A DNA stretch of 26,273 nucleotides from Priapulus caudatus (taxonomy: Eukaryota > Priapulida > Priapulimorpha > Priapulimorphida > Priapulidae). The stretch is taken from contig NW_014577477.1 in assembly GCF_000485595.1 (NCBI RefSeq), forward strand, positions 1 to 26,273, written 5' to 3'. Positions 1 through 11,888 of the stretch are shown piece after piece (positions within the stretch are counted from its first letter, which is position 1; every line of letters starts with the position of its first letter). The translations under genes and the position numbers were made by a program. Under the pieces are notes generated by a model, which was not told the origin of the DNA, did no database searches, and saw only the letters and a list, made by a program, of their open reading frames with translations.

Positions 1-3000
1 CAGTGTTTGTGAGTTGTGTATTTGTTTTAGGAACCAAATACTATCCATAACTGCGTACAATAACAGTCGACAAAACTGCATTAGCCTCACGAGATTTAAT
101 CAAAGCTGCGTTCTGATACGTAGAACGACGTAGGTGCAGTGAAATCGTGAAAATTTCTGAAAAATCTCACGTATGTAATGCATAAACTCACACGTTCTAT
201 GAACATAATATTGTGCGGCAAATCCAATTTGCCAATCTACGAACTTGCGCACTGTGCACCGCATTGACTGTGAGCAACCTAAACCCACGCTGAATAAACT
301 GTCTGGGTAAACTCGGATTCCTTTACCCTCTTCTTCTTCCTTCTTCCTTGTTTTCCTCCTCTTGTTTATCTCACCGAGGTGTGAGATTACTGTACAGGCC
401 ATCCCCGCCTCCTTCAAAGAGCAGCATTGGTGATCCCCCCCCGGATTTACGCCGTGTTAGTGATCTCGAGCGTGCACGGAGCGGAGTAGCGGATTCCGCG
501 GGCTGCTCGACGCTTGCGGGGTTTCCCCCCTCGAGTTTGAAAGAAAAATGAAAATAACGCCTCAAAAATACCGCATTTTCCTTGCCACATTTTCGTATTA
601 TATCATATCTTTACTTGTTGTTTCATTAAAAATCATTCATTGAGTTGTCATGAGTTGCCATCCACCGAGCACACAATTTACCAATTTCCTGATACATCAG
701 TATGATTACAGTATAGAGCGGAAGATACTTATATTACGACCATAGCGATTCCGAGCATGCAGCAGATCGATTAGGGTTCTCTCCTCCTCATTTCACTTGT
801 ACACACTGCCTTACCCTCGTTATTAGGCTACTTGTACTACACCGGAGGCGTGTTTACAAATACTAAACGTTAAAAACAGGATAATAGTCCTTCTTGTCTC
901 TCTCCTCTCTTTCGCACTCCTTCGTCTCTTGCTTTAAGAAACTACTCACTCACCCCTTCTCGCTGCCTCATTCCACACACACACACCACAACCTCTCCTC
1001 TCTCTCTCCTCTCTCTCCTCGGCTCTCTTTCTCTGCTCTCTCTCTTGTAAGCCAGCGATACACCGACGGATATTGTCATCGCCGGCGTTGTCCATGAAAA
1101 GAAACAGCGACTGAGACATACTTAATAATATGCGTTACTCACGCAGTCTGTCGTGTTCTGCATGCAATATACCAGCGCGTCTTAATAATGACAAATTCCA
1201 TTAACATTTGCTCCAATAATTGACACCACGACATCTCGTGTGCCAAACACTGTCTGTTCAGCAACTCAACATCTGATCAAGATCACCTCTACTGACCAAA
1301 AATTGGCCATTACTTACGACCCCCCTCGATAGCCCTACCTTCACGTCCGTTCGCCCTCTCCTCACTGTGACAGACGAGTCCTCGGAGACACGGCTTCCAA
1401 TATGCCAAGACCTCACGTAGGAGAAACGGGTCCTGCTCATTACCCTCGTTATTGTCGTGCATTCGCAAACCACCCACCCTCCAGATTGACACATCACTGC
1501 GTCGCCCAATTGCGCGCTTCTCAATCTGAGCTCGAACAAAGTCTCACAACAACGCGCGCGCCATGCGATACCCATTTGTCGGTGGCTGTGAGATAAGACA
1601 TTACCAAAGCGAGCAAACAACGATAGACAAAAAAAAGACTACAATCCAGGCTCAGACATGTCGTGTGCAACAGTAACTTGTTATAACCGAAAAAGTTAGT
1701 ACTTCTAATACAGGTAAAACGGCCAGCAGTGTTTGGATGACTTGTCATTGTACCTCACAGTCCCTTCGAATCAGCCAAAAGGTCGAGGCGCATAGTAAAA
1801 AATTATAATAGTGCGTACGAGACATTATCACTATTATATATATATATATGAGATACAGTAGCAGTAGGAGAGGCAGAGCATGCAGTGATTTACTTGAGCT
1901 CAAGCAGTGCTATTAAAAACAGCATAAGACGCTGGATTATTTTATAGAGACGTGTTTTCGTTTATCCCGCGTCTTTATCTCAAGAAGTCGCCACTGGTTT
2001 TGATCATACGTCCACTCTAGTACCCTTCAATTAGTTTGTACTATTGTCTCTTGTTCGAGTTACATCACTGGATTTGACTGTGTGCGTAATTCTACGAGTG
2101 ATTAGCATCATTGTCCTCGGTTTTGCTGGCGTCGGTGAAAAGACCTTTTCGACTTGCGGCCAGCGGTTCCGTTCAGTCAACTCATCTCCTCACCTATGAG
2201 AAACGTGTAACACATAAGATCACCGCGTCCTATAACCATAGATCGCACTCACGGGTTTAGGCTAACTGTTCTGGTTCATTTGCACAGTTTTGCATGGATT
2301 CTCTAATTTGGCGCTAGTGCACATGCTTTGAGTCGTGTATAAGAGTTAGATTGTATACGTAGGACTGTGGTAGATTATGTATCTGAGGCTGAGATATAGT
2401 GTTGTACGTATGACATCCCTCGGTATTAGCGACGATAGGTAGTAGACACCAATCGTGATACCTGTCGCAATAGATATAGTAACACCCTCCGGTATAGTGA
2501 GCTAGACAGCCAGCGGTATGTAGCCGCGGGCGAATGTGAGGGGGGGTATAGTAACACCCTCGCTCATAGATAGCTAACATTCCGATCGTATACCCCAATA
2601 ATGGATGAGAGTATGCGCGCGTGATGAGTGAGCTGACCCGATTCGGTAGTAATTCGATGAGAGTGTGTGCGTGTTAATCCGTAATAGATTACTGGCATCA
2701 GTTCATTAGCCATTTTATTACAATTTTAAAGAGAAACTTCACTTTAGGTTTTTAACAGTGCCCACACAGCCTACATTAAACCATAACCTCTAAGCTCATA
2801 ATTTAATAGTTACAATGTTTCACAATTTTTGCACACACCTGTTTAAAGGACATACCGCTCGCTTCTTCGTGAAACAATGCCACGGGAGTCCATGTTGCTG
2901 CTGCTACCACCAGCTCCTAGCAGATATACAATCGCGTGCTCTCATGACACTCGATAATGATCTTGAGATCTAGTAATTCCCTGTGCAAGCATTACCTGCC

Positions 3001-4199
3001 GCCGCAATCCCAACTATATAATATATAGATAGGAGTTATAGATATATTGCAAGGTCGGCATGCGCATTAATCAGCCGTATGCGATTAATAAGCAACTATC
3101 ATGTCGTTGAGTAGAAGCAAAATCCTAGCAAACATATATACAAATATACAAATCATCACATAATAGTGTATCATAAATACTGGGTAGCTGAAAGTTCATC
3201 ATGAAAACGTTATTCATATATAGCCGGACATTGTCTCCTACCGTGTGATAGATAGCTCCCCAACTCTCGCTGAAAACTCCGAGTGACTCGGACACCCAGA
3301 GCGAAGAGGTGGAGCCAACGATGGTCCGTGTACGGCACTCATTAGAGTATCTCTCCTTGCACCTATAAAAGCAAGCAACGAACAAGTATAAGATAACTAG
3401 GATGCTGACTCGAGTCCCGCTTGCAATCTAAATACGCGATGTTCAATGTAAATATTGCGCAAACGACTACATCTTTACACTGTTATCGCTTAAGCCAACG
3501 AGACACTACAAAAAGTACATTAATGCCAAATTAGCCCGGTCACGTGGCTCTCGCTACACCTAATGATCATGCGTGCGCAAACTCCCTCCCGCCCTAGCAA
3601 AAAACTTTCAGAAAGAAGTCTTCAGCACTCCGGTCAGGACGCGGCGAAAAACGCCCGCTCCGTCGCGTGCCCACATATAATGGTAAAAACATTAGAGCAT
3701 TTCGAATATTGGGTGTATGTTTTCTGCTTTGGTCTTGCGCGCAGATTACGTCAAATAGCGTAACGGCCGTGATATCTGACATGTCAATTCAACGGTGCTA
3801 TTTATTAGCGACGGCGCAGTGCTCCTTGTGTGCCAGTCGTCTATTTCATAATCACCAGTGGCCAGTTACGTCTTAGGAAAATATCTTAATCTACTACTAA
3901 TTGTAGTGCCGCTAGGCGTAGCGCGGACTACCGGTCGCGCCAGACGATTAGTTAGTAGACGCGTGCCAGTTAGTGGCATCAGGTCCGCTGCGGTCGATTG
4001 TATTAGGACCAGACGGCCCGATGACTCGTAGCCAAACAGGTGAACAGAACAGAACACCGGTGAGATGCGCGTGCGGTTAACGATACGGTTATAGAGCTTT
4101 TATTGCCAGTTACTAGTGTACAATTAAATGATTTCCCCCTGCATTCGTATATGCAGCGGCCTTTCTATCGATCTCGTGGGATACTGATGCGTCGCCGGC
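1..4199. other. No recognised gene
   Basis: No exon with homology was recognised on either strand. Visible items are a GC-rich patch (420-540), a CT-rich low-complexity tract (890-1050), a short (TA)n run (about 1838-1850) and a 15-base repeat TATAGTAACACCCTC at 2475 and 2547. Scattered ORFs of 60-120 codons lack motifs and look random. Confidence 0.5.
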
Positions 4200-4640
4200 T
4201 TCGTCTTCTTCTTCCCTCACGTTCGTCCTTGCTTTGCGTGGATCCCAAGCCGTCTCCCAGGTGTCTCCCTCGCAGTCGCTCCTAGCTCTGCCAGAACGCC
4301 GTTCTTCGCCCGTTTTATTTCCCTCTCCCGTTTGGGCTCTGGTTTACACCTACCTGAAAAACCTGTGCGTTTATCCGCTCTCTCTGTTCCTTCCTCCCTC
4401 TTCTCGCCTTCCTACCTACAACCTAGCCCTGAAAAACAACTCTCTCGCTCTCTCCTTCCTTTCCTTCGTCTTCGGCTGCTTCTCCTTCTTCTTGTTCCTC
4501 CTTGGTGGACCTATACCTAAAGACTGCCTCTAGCTCTCGCCTCGTCCTCGGCTGCTCCTTCTCCTTCTCGTTCCTCTTCGTACCTAGCCTGAAAAATAAC
4601 TGCTCTAGCAGCGATTCTGTCCTCCTTTTATACTCAGCCA
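4200..4640. repeat. Pyrimidine-rich imperfect repeats
   Basis: This tract of C and T runs contains repeated blocks: CCTGAAAAAC at about 4354 and 4427, with a CCTGAAAAAT variant at about 4587. CGGCTGCTTCTCCTTCTTC and a close variant occur about 78 bases apart (near 4472 and 4550). The open frames here follow from low complexity and are not genes. Confidence 0.6.
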
Positions 4641-4986
4641 GCCCGCCGATTTCGACGGGTTGTGCAATCGCTGTGCCTTGCCGTACCGTGCATGACTCAT
4701 CCCTTAGGCCCTCAGTTGTGCAACGCCTTGCTGGCACTGGTTATTGCGTCATCGCAGGCAACTAATTCCTAAGTGAATATTCCTCGTTTTCGCCCGACAG
4801 GCGGCAGCAGCAGTACGATCCAATATGGCTGCTCCCAGGGTTGTGCGTGTTATTTGTGTGTAATCTATATCTTATCCTTCCTTTAGTCGATGTATATGGT
4901 TATTATATCTATACGGTGAGGTCAGTCTATTGGCCCCGATCTAGTCTATTACTCCTGTACGTGATACACCCCCCCAAGATCTCCAC

Positions 4987-5993
4987 ACTAACGTAGCCAG
5001 ATTGTGTACTGGCTGGGAACAGGGCCCTTACATGCAAGGTATTTTTCCCACATCTTAAGTGAGTTCTACTGTTGGAATATTATCATAGTAATCTATGCTG
5101 GGATAAGCCCTCTTTATCTTAAATTAATAATTTTGGCAAAATATTCTTTTTCTCGGGAGATATGGCGCATGCGCGAGCACCGTTTCAGACGTGCAGTGCG
5201 GCCTAAATAAAAGTACTTAATATAGCTTGCTGCGTGAGAGAGTGGTGGGAGACTGCGGGAAGGTGGCAGGGAAGACAGCCGAGGGGCGGTGGAAGAAGAA
5301 GGAGGCTGAGGGTGCGACAAGGGAGGCAAGGGGAAAGGCGGGCGGGGATGAAGTAGTAGTTTTGCACCCTACTGGCTAGGGCGCTCTCCTAATTATACAC
5401 ACAGGTCTACTGATAAGAATTTATTACAGAAACCTATTCTGAGATACCCCTGACCAAATTAAATTCGTATTCATTAGAAAATATAACACAGCTGGTGAGA
5501 TATTGCCCTTGCACTAACATACTAACGTAGCCAGATTGTGTACTGGCTGGTATATGCACAAGGACCTTACATGCAAGGTCTTTTTCCCACATCTTAAGTG
5601 AGGTCTACTGATGGAATATTATTATAGAAATCTATGCTGGTATAACCCGTCTTCATTTTAAATTCATAATTTTTGGGAATTTTTTTTTGGAGTTATTGCG
5701 CATGCGCGACCACCTTTTCAGACGTGCAGTACGGCTTAAATAAAAGTACGTAATATAGATTGCTGCGGGAAGGTGGCAGGGAAGACAGCCGACGGTGGAA
5801 GACGGGCGGTGGAAGAAGAAGGAGGCTGAGAGTGCGACAAGGAAGACAAAGGGAAGCGCGGGCGGGGAAGAAGTAGTAGTTTTGTACCCTACTGGCGAGA
5901 ATAGGGTGCTCTTCTAAATATAAACACAGGTGTACTGATAAGAAACTATTACAGAGACCTATGCTGAGATACCCCTGACCAACTCAAACTCGA
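4987..5993. repeat. Tandem duplication, two units of about 480 bp
   Basis: Unit 1 (4987-5465) and unit 2 (5521-5993) align from ACTAACGTAGCCAGATTGTG to GAGATACCCCTGACCAA, with a period of 534. They differ by point changes and small indels. Both hold GCGCATGCGC (5165-5174 and 5698-5707), a TAAATAAAAGTAC block, a purine-rich GGTGGCAGGGAAGACAGCC stretch and AAGTAGTAGTTTTG. No ORF is conserved between the units. Confidence 0.9.
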
Positions 5994-6290
5994 GATCAGA
6001 CGAATCTTGCGGCGGTGGTCGTGCCGCGGTTGGCGTGGTGCCTGTCGTACACACGTCTGTCGCCGAATGTCCGTCGTAATCGTTTACACACGCGACGCGA
6101 GTGGCACTCGTGCGTGCTTCGCGAGACGACGCTGACCCGACCTCTTGTGTTTTCCGCCAAAGCTGCGCGAGTTACTCATTCCGGCCTGCTCCGACGTAGG
6201 CTCACACACACACCCGCTCTGCTTCAGGAGGAAAATAGCAGTTCTTGGGTGGATATCTTATCTCAAGCAGCACATTGAGCGATCTCCTTC
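5994..6290. promoter_or_regulatory. CpG-rich stretch after the tandem duplication
   Basis: This stretch of about 290 bases is much richer in GC and CpG than its surroundings (CGACGCGAG, CGCGAGACGACG, CCGACGTAGG). One frame is open for 87 codons from a GTG, but the product is not recognised and lacks domain features. It may be a CpG-rich promoter or first-exon region. This rests on composition only. Confidence 0.25.
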
Positions 6291-8440
6291 GAGGTTAATG
6301 TGAGCTCGTACGCTCTTGTCAGATTTAGGAGCATGATGACACTTGAGATCACAAGTCATTATTACATGCTATCTCCACCCTGAGAAGGAGGTTAGTACTC
6401 CCATTAGTAAATAGTATATTTTGCTTGTCATTTCTGATGATGAGATGAAGACATAAGCAAGGATAGTGCTGTCGTCATTGTGGTTATTGTCCATTGTGTG
6501 TGATATCTCGAGAAACGAATAAGCTATACAGAGAACTAGAATATGAGATATAGGTTATTTAAAGGGTCAATGTATACTTTTGCCTTCCCAATTTTCTAAT
6601 GCAGTCACACTCCCCAAAAATTCGATTGAGTTTACAATTACAAGCATGCAAAAGCAACCTGGCTTGACTACAGTCTGTACCTCAGATTCACGGACTAATG
6701 TGGACATGATATTAAGTCATGTCCATATTATAAACCTGTGTTAAAATTGAGGCAGCATGCGATATCATGGGGCAAATGGTGACCCTCCAATGTGAACAGG
6801 CGATGGTATGTGGTATGTCCCTATGTAAAAGGAAATATACATTCAAAAATGAATGTTGAAAGGTCACCAGGTCATGCGTCAATTTCTTCTTTCAGAAAAG
6901 ACCAAGTCGTTCACAGTGTGCTCATTGTTGATTTTATCTACTTAGTAGATAATCTATTATAGGTTGCCATGCTGCCTGCATAGTAATTTCTGCGTGGGAA
7001 CAGCTACTCATGGTTTAGACTGTGTCTTCATGTCAAACAGCGTTGCTTGAGAAATTTTACTATTTGTTTAGTTGGACATGTATATTTAACTATATACCAA
7101 CGCAGGCATAGTAGCAGGTAATGTGCGTGCACACGTGCGGTTTATAAAATACAACTTTGATTTGTGCGTCATACTAAATGACATAATTACTGATAATAGT
7201 AGTAGTATCAAAATACCATCAAGTGGACAGGCCCTAGTAGTATTCCCCTGGTAGCTCCAAAATAAGGAAGTTGATTAAAAAGGGTTGGGGACGGCAGTAT
7301 CGAAAGTTGCAGATTATTAATGTAAGACTTCATCAAGACAAGCAATCTTGTTTTTTGTTTATGCCAGATGTCAGTCTGTCTGCTATAATAACCAATGTCA
7401 ATGCCTATCTATAGTTGTTGTTTTTTTTGATAATTTTTGAATGGTTGTACTATTTTCACTGGTATAACTACATCTACCAAACCCATAACAGAACTGCTTA
7501 TTTGGTATTTGTAGCTAAAGTATTAAATGTATTTCTAATGCAGTCATCATCAAGATATCATACACGTATAGCTTAATGATTTAGACCACTGATGGTATAC
7601 TACTTGTTTTTACTTGGTTGTAACTATTTAGTGAGCCTTTCAAGAATATGTCATTGATATTGAAACAAGTTACTGTTTGCCTGCAATGAGTATTCTCACT
7701 TGTCAGTGTTTTCAAAGAACAAAGTTGGTAAATTTTTAAGAGGTGTAGCACATTATGCTCTGTTATATTGTGTAAAGTGGTATTTGGCAAATTAGGCCCA
7801 CAAGATAATGATAAATTGGACGCATTAATGTTCCTGCCGTTCAATGAGTGCCTATACAAATTGAATGGTCCTTATTAACCCCCTGAGTACCAACATGGTT
7901 GACATGGTATTGGAAGTTGTTAGGGAAAAGGTTTAGTCGTTTGCACAAGATCTATATTTACTATAGTTGCTACTTTGAGTTTTTCGGGGGGAAAACTGGC
8001 ATTTTGGAATGTCTCATGTACTTTAAAATGATAACGTGAACCCTATATACATGAACGTGTATGTACATGTGCACACGTACGTAAGTCCATGACGTTAAAG
8101 ATAAGATGATGATATGTAATGTAAACTCAGTTGCTAGCATGGTGGTAGATATACATATATAGTTTATGTTTTATGTACATATATTTGTTTAAGTTGTCGA
8201 GATTTTTAGTTTTTCAAGCATAATGCTTGTACCTAATATATGATCCCAGTGTAACAATAGCAGTATTTATTTTACTATGACTACTAGCTCTGTTACTTTA
8301 TAAAACTGTCAAAATGTGTCATCTTGAATGCAACATTACATTACATAGCGGATGTCACATTAAACACCGTTAATTTCTGTGTAATAATACAGTTACGAGT
8401 ATACTGTATTATCCCTTCACACCAGCCTCATTGTATTTGT
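6291..8440. other. AT-rich intergenic DNA, nothing recognised
   Basis: No coding motif was seen. A small hairpin lies at 6697-6729 (TGGACATGA, 7 bases, TCATGTCCA). A 95-codon minus-strand open frame at about 7581-7870 has no start ATG and no recognised motif. Confidence 0.5.
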
Positions 8441-8445
8441 ATAAC

Positions 8446-8632
8446 CCGGGGCGTGTACAGGATTTGTACCAGGGGGGTCTAACCGTAACCCAAACTTGCT
8501 AGCACGCGAAGGGCGGGTCTGGGGGCTCTCCCCCAGAATTTTTTTTAAATTAGACCCCCTTAGATGCGTTTTCTGCGCGAGCAGGGGGAGGTCCGGACCC
8601 CCTGGACCCCCCGCCCCCTGTACACGCCCCTG
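8446..8632. mobile_element. 187 bp MITE with terminal inverted repeats and 5 bp target duplication
   Basis: The ends GGGGCGTGTACAGG (8448-8461) and CCTGTACACGCCCC (8617-8630) are perfect 14 bp inverted repeats. ATAAC flanks both sides (8441-8445 and 8633-8637). The outermost bases are CC on the left and TG on the right, so one terminal base has mutated. The interior is GC-rich and non-coding. Ends of this CAGGGGCG type are common in hAT-like non-autonomous elements. The assignment to hAT is an inference, since hAT elements usually duplicate 8 bases. Confidence 0.85.
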
Positions 8633-8637
8633 ATAAC

Positions 8638-9166
8638 AGTACACATCTTGGCCTCCCACTCTCCTAGATTGTAGTGACTGATGAGTTAAACATATATATT
8701 TGTATCCATGTTGTAAGACATGAACAAATCAGCAGAGGTTTTGGCCTATAGCTCCATTATAACTAGAATATGCACAATTAAGCATAGTTTGACATTATTT
8801 GTAAATACTTGGCATGGTAAGTAGAGATGATATAGTACTCAATAATGGGTTGGTTACTATAGTCACCATGGTTATCACATGCATTTACTTGTCCTTTGTC
8901 ACCCGTGACAGAAAATTACGCTTTATTAGCAATTTCATCTTTTTTATATGATCTTGTTTCTTGGTTTTACAACATCAAATGGTTTTTTAATCGTATTGCT
9001 TGTTTCAGATGATTTGTGTTCTCATAAATATCATGTATACACATGTGTAACAGTGCCCAGTCAATTCTAATTGTTTTATTCAAAAGTTACTGCTCAGTTA
9101 AAGTATTAAATTAAGAATATTCATAGTGAAAGTATATATGTGACTAGCTAGGGGTGCAACACAGGA
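8638..9166. other. AT-rich intergenic DNA, nothing recognised
   Basis: The stretch lies between the MITE and the probable solo LTR. No gene, repeat or RNA feature was supported. Confidence 0.5.
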
Positions 9167-9300
9167 TGTTAATTCTACTGCGTAGACGTACACCCGGATC
9201 TGTAAAGGCAGAATTCGGAGAAGACAGGACGTGCGCAGTTGAGTAACATAGTGCCGAGTACACGAGTGTCTACACGTGATGGGACATGATTGTTAAATGT

Positions 9301-9368
9301 TTAACTCGATCTTAGGGGAGAGCCTGTGCACGTGTTAACTTGATCTTAGGTGAAAACCTGTGCACGTG
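9301..9368. repeat. 34 bp tandem duplication
   Basis: Two 34-base units, 9301-9334 and 9335-9368, differ at four bases. Each holds GATCTTAGG and CCTGTGCACGTG. Direct repeats of this size are common in the U3 part of LTRs, where they act as enhancers. Confidence 0.85.
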
Positions 9369-9510
9369 TACGCAGTGTGTTTCCACACGCGGGTAGAATC
9401 ATATGACGTTACCTTGATGGTCCCACCTTGGGTTGCTGGTTGTTGGACACACCTTGGGAGCTCTCCCTAGAAGTGTGCGCGGATACATTCTCACTGTGTT
9501 TGAAAAGACT

Positions 9511-9550
9511 GACGGACGGACGATCTCAGAAACGGACGGACGGACGGACA
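9511..9550. repeat. (GACG)n microsatellite, interrupted
   Basis: GACGGACGGACG, a short interruption, then ACGGACGGACGGACGGACAG. It is the reverse complement of the unit seen at 19361-19402. Confidence 0.85.
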
Positions 9551-9688
9551 GATTTATGAATCGACATTCAGAATTTCGGACTCTTGGCTCAAGTATATGT
9601 GAATGAGCTTTAATAAATCTTTGTGTGTGGAACTTATACTAGACTTTGTGTGATCTTCGTTGTTACTCGTTACGCCTCACCAGACACA

Positions 9689-10739
9689 GAGGAACTAGCT
9701 GGCATTCCTTCAAGCGGAAACGCAAACACGAAACGAATTGGATTTGGAAATTAATGCAATTAGACAATTAATACGAATCAAGGAATAACACAACGCAAGG
9801 TCTGGGTCAGTAATACGATCACGAGCCACACACAGTCGGGTGTCTCCCGACGTATCCACACGAACTGAAACGTAACCAACTAGGTTTCATATGTATGAAT
9901 ATGTTTATCATACCATTGTAATTTCGAGGACGTGGAATTGTTTTCAGTTCTTCTTCCGAACATGATAAGAATTACTAGAGCATATTACTTCCAGGATTAA
10001 TAGAACAGCAGCAAGAAATTATTCTAATTAGTCGATACATTTTAAATCATGTGACAACTTATTTATTTAGGAAATCGAAATGAATTATAGGGTAACACTT
10101 GCAAAGGACCGGCATGAGGACAACATCATTTGATTTGACTTGCTATCACATTGTTTTGTGCCACTGGTCTTCTGTATGTAATGATGAAAGATTTTTGCAT
10201 GTATCAGTACCTATAGGCACACTTAATAAATTACTTGGCATTTGTAAAAAAAAAATTTATACGTTTGCTTTGACGTCTAATTGTGAAAGGCATTGCTTCG
10301 GTTTAGTAAAACAAAATAATGCAAATATATTCTTGGGGAAAATATGACATAGAAATCCATCTATACGGTATTATCCCAACATCATAAAACTCAGTTGTTG
10401 TGGCTCAGACGTGAATATTAGTCAAGTGTCAAGCCTGTAGACTGTTACTCAGTGATCTGTAATCAGCAGTGCAGCAAGGGAATATCTGATCATGTGTTGC
10501 TGACTGAATCATGCATATTGTATAATGTGTGACTTTGGTGAAGCATTTTGTGAAATATATGTGAAATTATGTTATTAGAAACAAACTTCTTTGACATTTT
10601 GACTACACGTACAACTCGTACATTGAGGTTTACAAGTTTTTTAACACCGATGGTTAACAATTAAACTCAAATAACCTTCCATTTTTCCATTTTTCAGTTT
10701 GTACATAATCTATTTACAGACAAACCGAGAAAATTTACA
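9689..10739. other. Downstream flank of NAA38, nothing else recognised
   Basis: AT-rich sequence lies 3' of the NAA38 stop on the minus strand. It presumably includes the NAA38 3' UTR. TTTATT (AATAAA on the minus strand) occurs near 10064, which is far from the stop, so the polyadenylation site is unsettled. An 82-codon plus-strand frame at 10099-10347 shows no motif. Confidence 0.4.
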
Positions 10740-10858
10740 TTAGATAACTTGTATTCTTGGTTCATCTTCTGTAACCTTATCCAAATGCACTGATACTATA
10801 TGGTGACCAGGTATCATTGCTAAGCCCAGGGCACGTGGCTCTTCCTTAGGTTCCATTT
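10740..10858 (-). CDS. NAA38: NAA38 last coding exon
   Basis: This exon of 119 bases completes a Glu codon and encodes 38 residues, including EPRALGLAMIPGHHIVSVHL and ending RIQVI, with TAA at 10740-10742. The PRxLGLAMxPGHHIVS block is the Sm2 strand pair of NAA38 and is diagnostic. The acceptor on the minus strand is TTTTGCTGCAG. No stop or frameshift occurs inside it. No clear polyadenylation signal was seen close downstream. Confidence 0.87.
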
Positions 10859-10912
10859 CTGCAGCAAAATGGTATCGTGAGTGCATATGTATAAATATAT
10901 ATATAATATTAA

Positions 10913-11689
10913 ATCAAGAGTACATAATGGGAGAAGAGTATGACACTGTTTTAACAGCGTTTTGCGTAGTTTTCAACGTAAATTTATTCTATCAATATGT
11001 GAATAAATATATTCAAACTTTACCTTGTTTTCGTCTCGGATTCTCCCTTAATCATATTATGACACCACCAGTTTACCTGAAAATCTTGTGTTCTTCAAAA
11101 AGGATCTTTGAATACGACACGGTTTCACATAGTTTACCCAAATGTTTGCATCTTATCGGCCAATGTTTGTTATTGGATTAGTGTTATATTGTCTGTGACG
11201 GGACGCAGAGGGCTGTTGGGAATATTAGGCATTGAATTATATTTAGTGTGTAATGGGTTTCCAGCGTGCTAGAAATAAATGTGTGCTCACGGCGAGCTAG
11301 CAGCTGATTTTAGCTGTGTTGTCATCGTGTTCCTGATGATAAGTAAATCGAAACATGTGCTGTTACTGTGCTTACCTAATATCCTAAACAGCCCCAGCGT
11401 CCCGTAGTTACAACCTGATGCTGCCGCCGCATATCAACATTGGCCGATAAGATGCAAACATTTGGGAAAACTGTGTGAAACCGTGTCGTATTCAAAAAAC
11501 TTTTTTGAAGAACACATACGATTTTCATGTAAACTGGTGGTGTCATATGATTAAGGGAGAACCCGAGACGAAAACAAAATAAAGATTGCATATATTTATT
11601 CACATATTGATAGAATAAATTCAAGTTGAAAACTACGCAAAACGCTGTTAAACCAGTGTCATACTCTTCTCCCATTATGTACTCTTGAT
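10913..11689. repeat. Long inverted repeat (about 318 bp arms) in the NAA38 intron
   Basis: The left arm 10913-11230 and right arm 11371-11689 are reverse complements with scattered differences, around a loop of about 136 bases (11231-11370). Both arms start TCAAGAGTACATAATGGGAG at the outer end and keep matching inward as far as GGCTGTT and ATATTAGG. The outer edge is (TA)n on both sides. This is a fold-back or MITE-type element. The short ORFs in each arm are mirror copies of each other, not genes. A transcript of the intron on either strand could form a long hairpin. Confidence 0.85.
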
Positions 11690-11888
11690 ATATATATATA
11701 AATGCTGAAATTAAAATGGCTTAGGCTGCATTACTGCTAGAATCTCTTAAATCTGTTTAAAAACCTTTAAACCTGTGCCTCACAGGCTGTTACACACTGC
11801 ATTTAATGACATAATAGTATAGACATAGACATTTAAAATGAATACTCCACCTATACTAATACTACCACTATATACTACATATACTAAC

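Larger units (their letters stand above)
9167..9688 (+). mobile_element. Probable solo LTR
   Basis: 522 bases start TGTTAATTCTACTGCG and end CAGACACA. CAGGA lies before and GAGGA after, a 4 of 5 match to a target duplication. Inside are a 34 bp tandem duplication, a (GACG)n run and TTTAATAAATCTTTGTGTG, a polyadenylation-like site in the expected R region. No gag or pol follows, so only the LTR remains. The element family is not recognised. Confidence 0.45.

Noticed and set aside
100-565. Minus-strand frames of 64 and 105 codons and a GC-rich patch
   Set aside because: No domain, no splice context and a low-complexity KKEEEE run. They look random.
1258-1748. Overlapping frames on both strands (60-120 codons)
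   Set aside because: Four frames overlap in the same bases with no motif, as expected by chance in stop-poor sequence.
4103-4765. Several Ser/Leu-rich open frames
   Set aside because: They result from CT-rich repeats. Both strands are open and no motif is present.
6880-6945. TTCTTTCAG followed by a short frame KRPSRSQCAHC as a terminal exon
   Set aside because: No matching upstream exon or protein family was found. An isolated acceptor-like site is not enough.
7581-7870. AT-rich minus-strand open frame of about 95 codons
   Set aside because: It opens with no ATG, has no recognised family and no exon boundaries could be set. Left as unsupported.
10927-11675. Two similar ORFs starting MGEEYDT, one per strand
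   Set aside because: They are the two arms of the long inverted repeat read from each end, not a gene pair.
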